Positions 1-5,354 are shown, counted from the stretch's first letter. The stretch: 14,229 bases of DNA from an uncultured Bacteroidales bacterium (GCA_900539915.1 UQDU01000049.1:1-14229); one strand, 5' to 3'. Numbers and translations: made by a program. Notes: generated by a model from the sequence alone, not told the origin.

Positions 1-32
1 TAAACCAATATCAGTAAACATACAAAACCGAG

Positions 33-716
33 TCAACCATTTTCAGGAACGGACATATTGACGTTTGCTTGTCTTGCTTTCACAATGTAAGGGGCATTTT
101 GTAAATAGGATTTAGGTTTAATTTGTATGGCACAAACGAGTTTTTCGTCCTTGTAAACCTGAAAGTCCACGGCATAAGTGTGGTCCATTTCGCCCTCTGC
201 TTTAACAAACTTCAAGTTAGGGAACATCCTCTGCAATGTAGCTACAGTGTTATTTTCACGGAGAATGATACCATTCCATGTTTCACAAATGACTCTAAAG
301 CGGACACATTCAATACACTCCTCTAAAGTCAGCCCATATCCGTTATTTTTTACAGCTTCATACAGAATCTTTCCTTTTGCGCCAAAATCCTCTTTTGTGC
401 GACCTCTCTGGGTGTTTACATTCTTAATGTCCCAACTTAGAGCATAGTAATTTGCCTTGTTGTAGGGAACGGTAACATCATTGAAATACTCCAATGTGTG
501 ACCTAATCTCACTGCATTCTGCTCAATGTACTTGTTTCTATTTTCACCACTGGCATAATACGTCTGCTCCCATTCCTCTTTGTTTTTCCAGTTTGCAGCT
601 TCTATCAATGTTGAAACATACCCCACAGACCAAGGGTCATTCAGCATAAGTTCATTCCATTTTGCATTAGTTGAACGGAACTTCTCTTTGTCAATACCTA
701 ATACAAATTCATCCAT
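33..716 (-). CDS. PD-(D/E)XK nuclease, restriction-endonuclease-like
   Basis: A 227-residue protein, probably a type II restriction endonuclease. The visible support is a PD-(D/E)XK-type core near the C-terminus: D184 in a hydrophobic strand (YAVDFQVY), then Q198-I-K200 in a second strand (AIQIKPKSY), i.e. D-x13-QxK. The rest is Trp- and Asn-rich, without membrane segments or signal peptide. It starts 2 bp after the stop of the upstream MjaI-like nuclease, so the two are almost certainly co-transcribed and may act together. The ATG at 716 is the natural start; no Shine-Dalgarno is visible, as is usual in this phylum. The C-terminus stops only 27 residues after the catalytic lysine, and another frame continues beyond it (see findings), so truncation or frameshift is possible. 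The exact restriction family is not certain; the nuclease fold is an inference from the motif. Confidence 0.7.
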   Translation of the reverse strand: MDEFVLGIDKEKFRSTNAKWNELMLNDPWSVGYVSTLIEAANWKNKEEWEQTYYASGENRNKYIEQNAVRLGHTLEYFNDVTVPYNKANYYALSWDIKNVNTQRGRTKEDFGAKGKILYEAVKNNGYGLTLEECIECVRFRVICETWNGIILRENNTVATLQRMFPNLKFVKAEGEMDHTYAVDFQVYKDEKLVCAIQIKPKSYLQNAPYIVKARQANVNMSVPENG

Positions 717-718
717 GG

Positions 719-1315
719 CTACACTATTTCAAATTCATTACACTCAATATTGAGACCGTCTTTTTTCTTCTCGTAGTATATAATGGGGACACCTATAACT
801 TCATTAAGATGGTTCTCCATTTTGTAAGTCGCAGATTTAATTTGAACAGGAGTGTTGCCAATATATCCGTCAATCCCTTTCGCTTCTTCCTCCTTATTTG
901 CTAAGCGCCAAGACTTTCCTAATTTTCCAGCAATAAAGGAGATGATAGCCTGCTGAACCCTAAGTCCGCAAAATGTTTTCGTATAGACCAAATCCTTAAC
1001 CCATTCCCTGATAAGGTCTTTATCTATAAGCATCATAGCCTCCTTTTGCTTCACAAACTGGTCGTATATTTTTTCAGTTGCAGCTTCTACTGCATTCGGC
1101 TGACGTTCATTATACCACTCAATCCATTCTTCCAGAGTCTGCCCATCGAATTTTTGAATCAACTCAGACATTTGTCCTACAACTTTTGGTCTCGTACCCT
1201 GAGCCGTCTGGTTGATTTGGTTGATAAGCATGGTTGTGTACTTTGGAAATGGATACATGGAAGCATTGGATAACTGCTCCACCTCACTGTTCTTGATTTT
1301 AATTTTCTTCAGCAT
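719..1315 (-). CDS. MjaI-family type II restriction endonuclease
   Basis: A 198-residue protein resembling MjaI-family restriction endonucleases; MjaI itself cuts CTAG. The features I associate with this family are an N-terminal FPKYTT segment (residues 23-28), the stretch QGTRPKVVGQMSELI (39-53), EEWIEWY (62-68), and the putative catalytic core EEEAKGIDGYIG with D149 followed by Q158-I-K160, a D-x8-QxK version of PD-(D/E)XK. The length fits a stand-alone type II enzyme. It lies directly upstream of a second nuclease-like gene. No cognate methyltransferase is present in the window; it would have to lie beyond position 1 or elsewhere. A TCAGTTTG element at 1335-1342 (minus strand) is a one-mismatch match to the Bacteroidetes -7 box and could drive the pair with a leader of about 20 nt. 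Family assignment is from memory of conserved motifs, not a search; the specificity is not predicted. Confidence 0.75.
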   Translation of the reverse strand: MLKKIKIKNSEVEQLSNASMYPFPKYTTMLINQINQTAQGTRPKVVGQMSELIQKFDGQTLEEWIEWYNERQPNAVEAATEKIYDQFVKQKEAMMLIDKDLIREWVKDLVYTKTFCGLRVQQAIISFIAGKLGKSWRLANKEEEAKGIDGYIGNTPVQIKSATYKMENHLNEVIGVPIIYYEKKKDGLNIECNEFEIV

Positions 1316-1345
1316 ATCGGATGTTTTATGATTTCAAACTGAAGG

Positions 1346-1379
1346 CAAAAAGCCCCCTTTTCGTTTAAGAAAAGAGGGC
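1346..1379 (-). terminator. Rho-independent terminator, minus strand
   Basis: On the minus strand GCCCTCTTTTC and GAAAAGGGGGC form an 11-bp stem with one mismatch around a 6-nt loop, followed by five T residues. It lies just upstream of the restriction genes, so it would stop minus-strand transcription arriving from the right and insulate the nuclease pair. No convincing intact gene ends immediately before it. Confidence 0.65.
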
Positions 1380-1583
1380 GCGGAGGGGATTATTGGTATC
1401 AAGGCCTTGCACAGCCACTTTAGGCAACAATCTTTATATCCACGCCCTCATTTGGCATGAATATCCGAGAGTTGGCCGACCTAAAGATATGTTGAAGTGC
1501 AAGTTCAGATACTCAGTCGAATCCAGGATATACGATGTTTAATCTTTCTTTATTCTATATGTTACTATTTAAGAGTTTATAAT

Positions 1584-1636
1584 GTTATTTGTCAAACGCA
1601 GCGCATTTGCGCTGTAAAAATAACGATTTTTTACAG
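1584..1636. repeat. Nested, competing hairpins
   Basis: Three inverted repeats share the same bases. GTTATTT (1584-1590) pairs with AAATAAC (1618-1624). CAGCGCA (1599-1605) pairs with TGCGCTG (1608-1614). CTGTAAAAA (1612-1620) pairs with TTTTTACAG (1628-1636). The second and third cannot form fully at the same time because they share CTG. This is the geometry of an attenuator or a structured small RNA, but no gene is clearly controlled by it. Confidence 0.5.
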
Positions 1637-1794
1637 AAAGCGAAAATTTACCATAGAAATACATAAGATTAATGTCACACAATAGCGAAAATCGTCATGT
1701 TGGCCTTTCAAAATGTCCAACTTACTATGTCAACGAAAGATAAAGCACAATCCTTTAGTTAAATAATAGAATCATCTTGTCAAGATTGATAACA

Positions 1795-1853
1795 GAACAA
1801 GCAAACCCACTGACTATCAGCAGTTATGCCAAAGGTCAGTGGGTTAATTGTTC
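1795..1853 (-). terminator. Long-stem hairpin, probable terminator of the 55-aa ORF
   Basis: AACCCACTGAC (1804-1814) and GTCAGTGGGTT (1835-1845) form a perfect 11-bp stem around a 20-nt loop. GAACAA (1795-1800) and TTGTTC (1848-1853) extend it after a small internal loop. It lies about 40 nt past the stop of the minus-strand small membrane ORF, and on that strand the stem is followed by a T-rich but interrupted run. A terminator is plausible; the large loop and imperfect T tract leave room for another role. Confidence 0.4.
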
Positions 1854-1894
1854 CCAAATTGTGTCACAAGCCTCCTGATGGGAACATTAGATGT

Positions 1895-2062
1895 TTAGAA
1901 CCAATGGCACCATCTGCCAACCATCATGACTATAGCTGAGGTGAACACGAAGAATCCCAAGACGAAGAAGAACCAGAAGAACCACTGGGCATAGTGACCG
2001 AGGTAACAGCCATCGTACTCCTTGTATCGTTTCTGTACCCTTCTGCGTTCTTCGACAAACAT
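1895..2062 (-). CDS. Small single-pass membrane protein, hypothetical
   Basis: A 55-codon ORF that reads as a plausible small membrane protein. Residues 1-17 are strongly charged (EERRR at 4-8, then QKRYKEYD). Residues 27-48 form one very hydrophobic, aromatic-rich segment (WFFWFFFVLGFFVF and onward), and the protein ends with GRWCHWF. By the positive-inside rule the Arg/Lys-rich N-terminus should face the cytoplasm. I do not recognise the family. The reading frame stays open upstream of this ATG for about 18 more codons through a strong hairpin, but no ATG is found there, so M at 2062 is chosen. No Shine-Dalgarno is visible. The charge and hydrophobicity pattern argues for real coding, while the terminator-like hairpin only 18 nt upstream is puzzling. 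It could be a remnant of a mobile element or a regulated toxin-like peptide; neither is shown. Confidence 0.45.
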   Translation of the reverse strand: MFVEERRRVQKRYKEYDGCYLGHYAQWFFWFFFVLGFFVFTSAIVMMVGRWCHWF

Positions 2063-2080
2063 GTCATTGACCTGACGGAT

Positions 2081-2114
2081 GGAAAAGCCGGGGCTGATTG
2101 ACCCCGGCTTTTCC
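2081..2114. terminator. Perfect 13-bp hairpin, bidirectional terminator type
   Basis: GGAAAAGCCGGGG (2081-2093) and CCCCGGCTTTTCC (2102-2114) are perfectly complementary around an 8-nt loop. The GC-rich stem is flanked by AAAA on one side and TTTT on the other, so it has the layout of a terminator in both directions. On the minus strand it precedes the 55-codon ORF by 18 nt. Confidence 0.65.
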
Positions 2115-2151
2115 AGATATTAAGATTCACCCTTTAGAGGGACTACATTGA

Positions 2152-2229
2152 AAATAAACTTGTCTATTTTAGGGTCAATATGCCACTTAACATATTGTCA
2201 TACAGTACTAACTAAGAAATAAACTTGTC
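2152..2229 (+). repeat. 13-bp direct repeat pair
   Basis: AAATAAACTTGTC occurs at 2152-2164 and again at 2217-2229, 65 bp apart. The ACTTGTC end resembles the TTTGTCC core of the repeats at 2490-2655, so they may belong to one repeat family. No function can be assigned. Confidence 0.55.
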
Positions 2230-2470
2230 CAAAAAGAAATATTCCAAAGGAAGATGAATAGCAACCGAAATCAGCCATGAGATAAGCGTTTTTGGATTTT
2301 CTTGGGCAAAGGGCATTTTTTTCTTTACCAATCGCCTGAGATAGCCTCAGATAGCCCGGTTTTCTTTGCCAAATTCCGTTAAAAATAAATAATCGCCTGA
2401 TTATCAATATCAAGAGTGCTTTTCAACGAGGACGAGTATTAAATTGCTATAATATAATACATCTATAAAC

Positions 2471-2517
2471 CAATGGACAAGCAAAGTCGAATTTGTTTGT
2501 CCATTGATTTTTATATT
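2471..2517 (+). terminator. Terminator-like hairpin, plus strand
   Basis: CAATGGACAAGCAAA (2471-2485) pairs with TTTGTTTGTCCATTG (2492-2506) over 15 positions with one G-U wobble and a 6-nt loop, followed on the plus strand by ATTTTTATATT. It has the form of a strong plus-strand terminator, yet no plus-strand gene precedes it. The right arm is also one copy of the AATTTGTTTGTCC repeat, so it may instead be part of a small repeat element. Confidence 0.5.
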
Positions 2518-2655
2518 CGATTTTGCGCCGGAAGACATAGAAATTTGTTTGTCCATTGTTCAACCGTCAATTTTGGTCTTAAGTCATGGGCAGGAGGAAA
2601 ATCCGGAGGATAATGTTCTACCGGCACAATCGGTCTGAGAGAATTTGTTTGTCCA
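2490..2655 (+). repeat. Three direct repeats of AATTTGTTTGTCCA
   Basis: AATTTGTTTGTCCATTG occurs at 2490-2506 and exactly again at 2542-2558. A shorter copy, AATTTGTTTGTCCA, is at 2642-2655. A degenerate inverted copy is at 2471-2485. Spacing is 52 and 100 bp. This is too irregular for CRISPR; iteron-like protein binding sites or a degraded miniature element are possible explanations, neither proven. Confidence 0.65.
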
Positions 2656-2674
2656 AATTACAGCACGCAAAACC

Positions 2675-2724
2675 ATCCTCCGGAATATCCGTCTTCCATG
2701 GGAAAGATCGGGATTCCGGAGGAT
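2675..2724 (-). terminator. Long hairpin 3' of the 92-aa ORF, probable terminator
   Basis: ATCCTCCGGAAT (2675-2686) and ATTCCGGAGGAT (2713-2724) form a perfect 12-bp stem, and further pairings inside (around CCG/CGG and TCTTCC/GGAAAGA) can lengthen it. On the minus strand it starts 25 nt after the stop of the 92-codon ORF and is followed by GGTTTTGC. This fits a terminator, although the T run is short. Another CCGGAGGATA copy at 2603-2612 lies outside the hairpin. Confidence 0.5.
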
Positions 2725-2749
2725 AGTCTGAGTTGATGATTTGTCGACT

Positions 2750-3028
2750 TTAGCTGATGTTGACGATATAGGAGTCCTGAAGCACTTCTTCCATCGATTT
2801 GCAGTCAATCTTCACGACATCCCACACCCTTTGGTCGCAGGGAACGTTGTAGAGGATTCCCCCGTCTTCGTAGTCGTGCGTATCTTGATTGCCTATCTTG
2901 TAGATAGTAACTTCGGCCTTCTCCTTTTTGAAACGGAAAACGGGTCGCGGGCAATTCTCGGAATGGATGACATAAAAATTACCATCTTTGACATAGTAGA
3001 AGATTACATTAAAATGACATTCCTCCAC
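2750..3028 (-). CDS. Hypothetical 92-aa protein, GTG start
   Basis: I do not recognise this protein. It has a natural composition with alternating hydrophobic residues (FNVIFYYV at 6-13, FYVIHS, VFRFKKEKAEVTIYKIG), suggesting a small soluble mostly beta-strand protein; no signal peptide or membrane segment. The only available start inside the frame is GTG at 3028, because there is no ATG between it and an in-frame TGA about 39 nt upstream. The frame remains open and plausible for twelve codons before the GTG, passing a run of eight A residues, so a homopolymer error hiding an upstream ATG is possible. Against that, AATCTTTG at 3037-3044 (minus strand) is one mismatch from the -7 box, which would make GTG a start with a very short leader. 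An ORF on the opposite strand (2741-3139) is judged a shadow. Confidence 0.55.
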   Translation of the reverse strand: MEECHFNVIFYYVKDGNFYVIHSENCPRPVFRFKKEKAEVTIYKIGNQDTHDYEDGGILYNVPCDQRVWDVVKIDCKSMEEVLQDSYIVNIS

Positions 3029-3273
3029 ATAAACCTCAAAGATTTTTTTTATCGGTCAGCAATCATTCATAAAGAAGAAAGTGCAACTGAGACCTTTTCC
3101 GTCTTCGTTTCTGCGCTTTTTAGAGCCGCTTCGAGATAGACAAGGGAGATGTGCTGAAAAGGCACATCTCCCTGAAAGTCGTGTAAGAATGGATCAGATG
3201 CAACTCGGAAGGTGGCGCCACCGCCGGGGGTGGGCTCATTCCTGTTCCGGGAATGCAGGTCGGTCGATCGGCT
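3029..3273. other. Intergenic region at the composition change
   Basis: No gene recognised. The sequence moves here from AT-rich to the GC-richer composition of the rest of the window. It holds the terminator hairpin at 3143-3173 and, between it and the rubredoxin stop, a small CATTCC/GGAATG inverted repeat. Confidence 0.4.
3143..3173 (-). terminator. Terminator of the perR-rbr-hrb operon
   Basis: AGGGAGATGTGC (3143-3154) and GCACATCTCCCT (3162-3173) form a perfect 12-bp stem around a 7-nt loop, about 100 nt past the stop of the rubredoxin fusion gene. On the minus strand the stem is followed by TTGTCT, a weak T tract. Confidence 0.55.
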
Positions 3274-3924
3274 TTAGATCTCTTCGAAGTGCGAGCGGTC
3301 AACGCCGCAGATCGGACAAACGTAGTCGGCCGGCAGATCGCCGTCGGTTTCCACAATGTAACCGCAAACGTCGCATCTGAACCGGCGTGACTTCTTCGGA
3401 GCTTCGGCTTCGGGCTTGGGCTCGGGTTCGGCGCGGAAGGTGGGTGCGTTTTTGGGAGCTTTCCCCTTAATCACGCGATGATAATAGGCGTAAGTCATGG
3501 GCGTGCCCTCGCCGGGATAGGAGGTCACGAGCTTGCCGATGACAATCACGTGGGTGCCGCAGTCGACGAAGTTGATGGCGTCCAGGATGAGGCGTCCGCA
3601 GAATTTCCCTTTTACGGCCGGAGCGCCATCGAGGTCTTCACATCCGAAATCGGCATATTTGTCGGCGTCGCGCGACGACCGGAAGCCGAACGAGCTGATT
3701 ACAAACGGATCGGTATCCTCAGCGATGATCGACAGGCTGAAGCGCGGATTGCGCTTGATGCAGTCGAGCGTGAAATTCTTTTTGTTGAGGCAGATAGCCA
3801 GGGTGGGATTCTCGCTCGTCACCTGGAAGCAGGTGTTGATGACACACCCTGCGGGCTTGCCGTCGGAATAGCATCCAACCACATAGAGCCCGTAGGTGAT
3901 GTCATAGAGTGCGTTGCGGCTCAT
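3274..3924 (-). CDS. Flavin reductase-rubredoxin fusion (high-molecular-weight rubredoxin)
   Basis: A 216-residue two-domain redox protein. Residues 1 to about 160 form an FMN-binding split-barrel flavin reductase domain (start SRNALYDITYGLYVVG, core SENPTLAICLNKKNFT). A Pro/Glu/Lys-rich linker (about 163-181) leads to a C-terminal rubredoxin domain with C184-x2-C187 and C203-x2-C206 as iron ligands. The gap between the two Cys pairs is only 15 residues, much shorter than in free rubredoxin and like the domain at the end of rubrerythrin. Known relatives pass electrons from NAD(P)H via flavin and rubredoxin iron to oxygen- or peroxide-reducing partners. It starts 12 bp after the rubrerythrin stop, under the same PerR-type gene, which makes rubrerythrin its probable electron acceptor. 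No signal peptide, so cytoplasmic. The partner relationship is inferred. Confidence 0.88.
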   Translation of the reverse strand: MSRNALYDITYGLYVVGCYSDGKPAGCVINTCFQVTSENPTLAICLNKKNFTLDCIKRNPRFSLSIIAEDTDPFVISSFGFRSSRDADKYADFGCEDLDGAPAVKGKFCGRLILDAINFVDCGTHVIVIGKLVTSYPGEGTPMTYAYYHRVIKGKAPKNAPTFRAEPEPKPEAEAPKKSRRFRCDVCGYIVETDGDLPADYVCPICGVDRSHFEEI

Positions 3925-3936
3925 CTTCTTTCGAAA

Positions 3937-4479
3937 TTAGTAGTTCTGGGCTTTGATTTCGAAGAAGCTTTCGGGATGGGCGCAAACCGGGCAAACCTTC
4001 GGTGCTTTCTTGCCTACGACGATGTGACCGCAGTTGCGGCATACCCAGATGGTGTCGCCATCGCGCGAGAATACGATTCCCTCCTCGATGTTCTTGAGCA
4101 GGCGCAGATAGCGCTCCTCGTGGTGGCGCTCGATGGCACCAACAGCGCGGAATTTGAAGGCGATTTCGGGGAATCCCTCTTCTTCGGCTTCTTTTGCCAT
4201 GCGGTCATACATGTTGGTCCACTCGTAGTTTTCGCCCTCGGCGGCATCGCGGAGGTTGGTCATGGTGTCGGCAATCTCGCCGCCGTGCAGAAGCTTGAAC
4301 CACAGTTTGGCATGCTCTTTCTCGTTGTGGGCAGTCTCTTCGAAGAGGGCTGCAATCTGCTCGTAGCCGTCTTTCTTGGCCTTCGATGCATAATAGCTGT
4401 ATTTGTTACGGGCCATTGATTCGCCGGCAAACGCTTCCATGAGGTTACGTTCGGTCTTTGTTCCTTTTAAATCTTTCAT
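3937..4479 (-). CDS. rbr: Rubrerythrin
   Basis: A 180-residue cytoplasmic non-haem di-iron peroxidase that reduces hydrogen peroxide to water in anaerobes. The N-terminal ferritin-like four-helix domain (about 1-135) shows the expected iron ligands: E20 in FAGES, the E53-x-x-H56 pair in NEKEH, E83 and E86 in GENYE, and a second E117-x-x-H120 pair in IERHHEER. The C-terminal rubredoxin-like domain has C147-x2-C150 and C163-x2-C166 (CRNCG and CPVCAHP), with the usual FFEI ending. Length and domain order match classical rubrerythrins. It is the middle gene of the perR-rbr-hrb operon, with 23 bp to perR upstream and 12 bp to the rubredoxin fusion downstream. Peroxide-responsive control by the adjacent PerR-like repressor is likely but inferred from position. 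Confidence 0.95.
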   Translation of the reverse strand: MKDLKGTKTERNLMEAFAGESMARNKYSYYASKAKKDGYEQIAALFEETAHNEKEHAKLWFKLLHGGEIADTMTNLRDAAEGENYEWTNMYDRMAKEAEEEGFPEIAFKFRAVGAIERHHEERYLRLLKNIEEGIVFSRDGDTIWVCRNCGHIVVGKKAPKVCPVCAHPESFFEIKAQNY

Positions 4480-4502
4480 TTTCGTGATGTTTGTTTTGGA
4501 TA

Positions 4503-4937
4503 TTAAGATATGGTTATGTGGTTCTTTTTGCTACAGTCGGGACACACGCCTTTAAAGTAGACATTGACGTTGTCGCATAAAAAATCTGCCGGAACGGTCA
4601 GGACGGACATGTCAAACGGAATGTCTATGATTTTTATGCAATCGCGGCATATGAAATGTGCATGCGGCGTGCTTTGTACCGAGTCGTAGCGGGTGGAGTC
4701 GGATGTGATGTTTATATCGTTGACGAGCCCTTTTTCAGCGAGCAATTTTACACTGCTGAACACGGTGGTGCGTGATAGTGTCGGATTATTACGACGCATA
4801 TAAGAATATATTTCATCGGCCGTGGGGTGGGTCGTGCATGATGATACATATTCCAGAATCTCGAGCCGCTGCATAGACGGCCTGATGCCTGCATCAGTCA
4901 GCCTCGCCAGAAGGTCGCTTTTAGTAGTATTGTTCAT
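4503..4937 (-). CDS. perR: Fur-family transcriptional repressor, PerR type
   Basis: A 144-residue Fur-family regulator. The winged helix (about 10-75) contains THPTADEIY and LSRTTVFSSVKLLAEKGLV. The metal sites match the peroxide sensor PerR: H37, D85, H92, H94 and D105 line up with the regulatory Fe/Mn site of Bacillus subtilis PerR (H37, D85, H91, H93, D104), and C97-x2-C100 with C132-x2-C135 form the structural zinc site. An Asp rather than Glu at 105 favours PerR over Fur, since that Asp is associated with metal-catalysed His oxidation. It heads an operon with rubrerythrin and the rubredoxin fusion, exactly the targets expected of PerR. A palindrome just upstream of the start is a candidate autoregulatory operator. 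Function as a peroxide sensor is inferred from these residues and the context. Confidence 0.88.
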   Translation of the reverse strand: MNNTTKSDLLARLTDAGIRPSMQRLEILEYVSSCTTHPTADEIYSYMRRNNPTLSRTTVFSSVKLLAEKGLVNDINITSDSTRYDSVQSTPHAHFICRDCIKIIDIPFDMSVLTVPADFLCDNVNVYFKGVCPDCSKKNHITIS

Positions 4938-4947
4938 ATTTATATTT

Positions 4948-4963
4948 AATACTAATCAGTATT
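4948..4963. promoter_or_regulatory. Candidate PerR operator
   Basis: AATACT (4948-4953) and AGTATT (4958-4963) form a perfect palindrome with a 4-nt centre in an AT-rich setting, 11 bp upstream of the perR start. Fur/PerR boxes are AT-rich inverted repeats of this size. It lies downstream of the proposed -7 box, where bound repressor would block transcription. Confidence 0.5.
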
Positions 4964-4979
4964 GAATAAAAAGTAATAA

Positions 4980-4987
4980 CAAATATA
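4980..4987 (-). promoter_or_regulatory. Candidate -7 promoter element of perR-rbr-hrb
   Basis: The minus strand reads TATATTTG, a full match to the Bacteroidetes -7 consensus TAnnTTTG. The perR leader would be about 35 nt and contain the palindrome. No clear TTG -33 element is seen at 19-21 nt upstream, so the support is partial. Confidence 0.4.
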
Positions 4988-5354
4988 GGGCAAATCCTAT
5001 TTTTTTAACTTTTATTGGATAAATATTGCGTAGATTGACGTTTTTCGGCATAAATATCAGGAACCAGGCGGATGGGACAGATTTGTCTTGACGGCCTCGT
5101 GTATGGGTATGTGATATACTGGATGTCTCTGAGGTAAGATGATAGAGCCATCCAGTATCTGATGTGACCGGATGGATACCGGTATCAGCCTGGCATCTTG
5201 CTTTCATGCATGCCGCCTCCGTCGACCATAAGGTTATGTCCGATAGGGTATTATCACAGATAAAGCGTAGAAACGAGCAAGGTCGGGGTGCGTGCAGATT
5301 TGTCAAATGATTGAAAAATATGTTATAATAATTGCGTCTCGGACCCTGATAGAG
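4988..5354. other. Intergenic region between perR and porX
   Basis: The two genes are divergent, and this stretch has no convincing gene. The 116-codon minus-strand ORF across it lacks any protein-like pattern apart from a hydrophobic tail. It contains an inverted repeat ATACTGGATG/CATCCAGTAT (5116-5125 and 5149-5158, 23-nt loop) and, 16 bp further on, a perfect 12-bp palindrome GATACCGGTATC (5175-5186). These may be operators or a structured transcript. Confidence 0.45.

Larger units (their letters stand above)
1380..1894. other. Gene-poor AT-rich stretch with secondary structure
   Basis: About 500 bp without a convincing gene. It contains an imperfect inverted repeat (1425-1436 with 1482-1494, one bulged base), a segment at 1461-1531 with tRNA-like traits but no proper D or T arm, a cluster of mutually exclusive hairpins at 1584-1636, and a long-stem hairpin at 1795-1853. 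The nonamer AGCGAAAAT occurs at 1639-1647 and 1684-1692. The short minus-strand reading that ends at TAA 1420-1422 is interrupted by TGA at 1513-1515 and could be a gene remnant, but I do not recognise it. Confidence 0.5.
2115..2749. other. Non-coding, repeat-rich AT-rich region
   Basis: About 635 bp with no convincing gene. A 71-codon minus-strand ORF (2198-2413) has the look of translated non-coding DNA. The region holds a 13-bp direct repeat (2152-2229), two copies of AATCGCCTGA (2328-2337 and 2391-2400, approximate), a terminator-like hairpin at 2471-2506, three AATTTGTTTGTCC repeats, and a 12-bp inverted repeat built on CCGGAGGAT. It separates the small membrane ORF from the 92-codon orphan ORF. 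Confidence 0.5.

Noticed and set aside
1..21. Start of a further minus-strand gene (ATG at 21 reading MFTDIGL off the edge), possibly the missing methyltransferase
   Set aside because: Seven codons are far too few to judge, and no start signal is seen.
2198..2413. Minus-strand ORF of 71 codons
   Set aside because: Irregular composition in a repeat-rich AT region, no recognisable motif, and no promoter or terminator framing it.
2489..2655. CRISPR-like array
   Set aside because: Only three short repeats with unequal spacing (52 and 100 bp) and no cas genes.
2741..3139. Plus-strand ORF of 132 codons opposite the 92-aa hypothetical gene
   Set aside because: The minus-strand reading has more natural protein composition and a hairpin after its stop; the plus reading runs on into the next intergenic region.
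3478..4419. Long plus-strand ORF (313 codons) over the rubredoxin fusion and rubrerythrin genes
   Set aside because: It is the antisense frame of two strongly identified genes and has no recognisable domain.
4956..5306. Minus-strand ORF of 116 codons in the perR-porX gap
   Set aside because: No protein-like pattern, rich in Thr/Ser/His, and it overlaps the inverted repeats and the perR promoter box.
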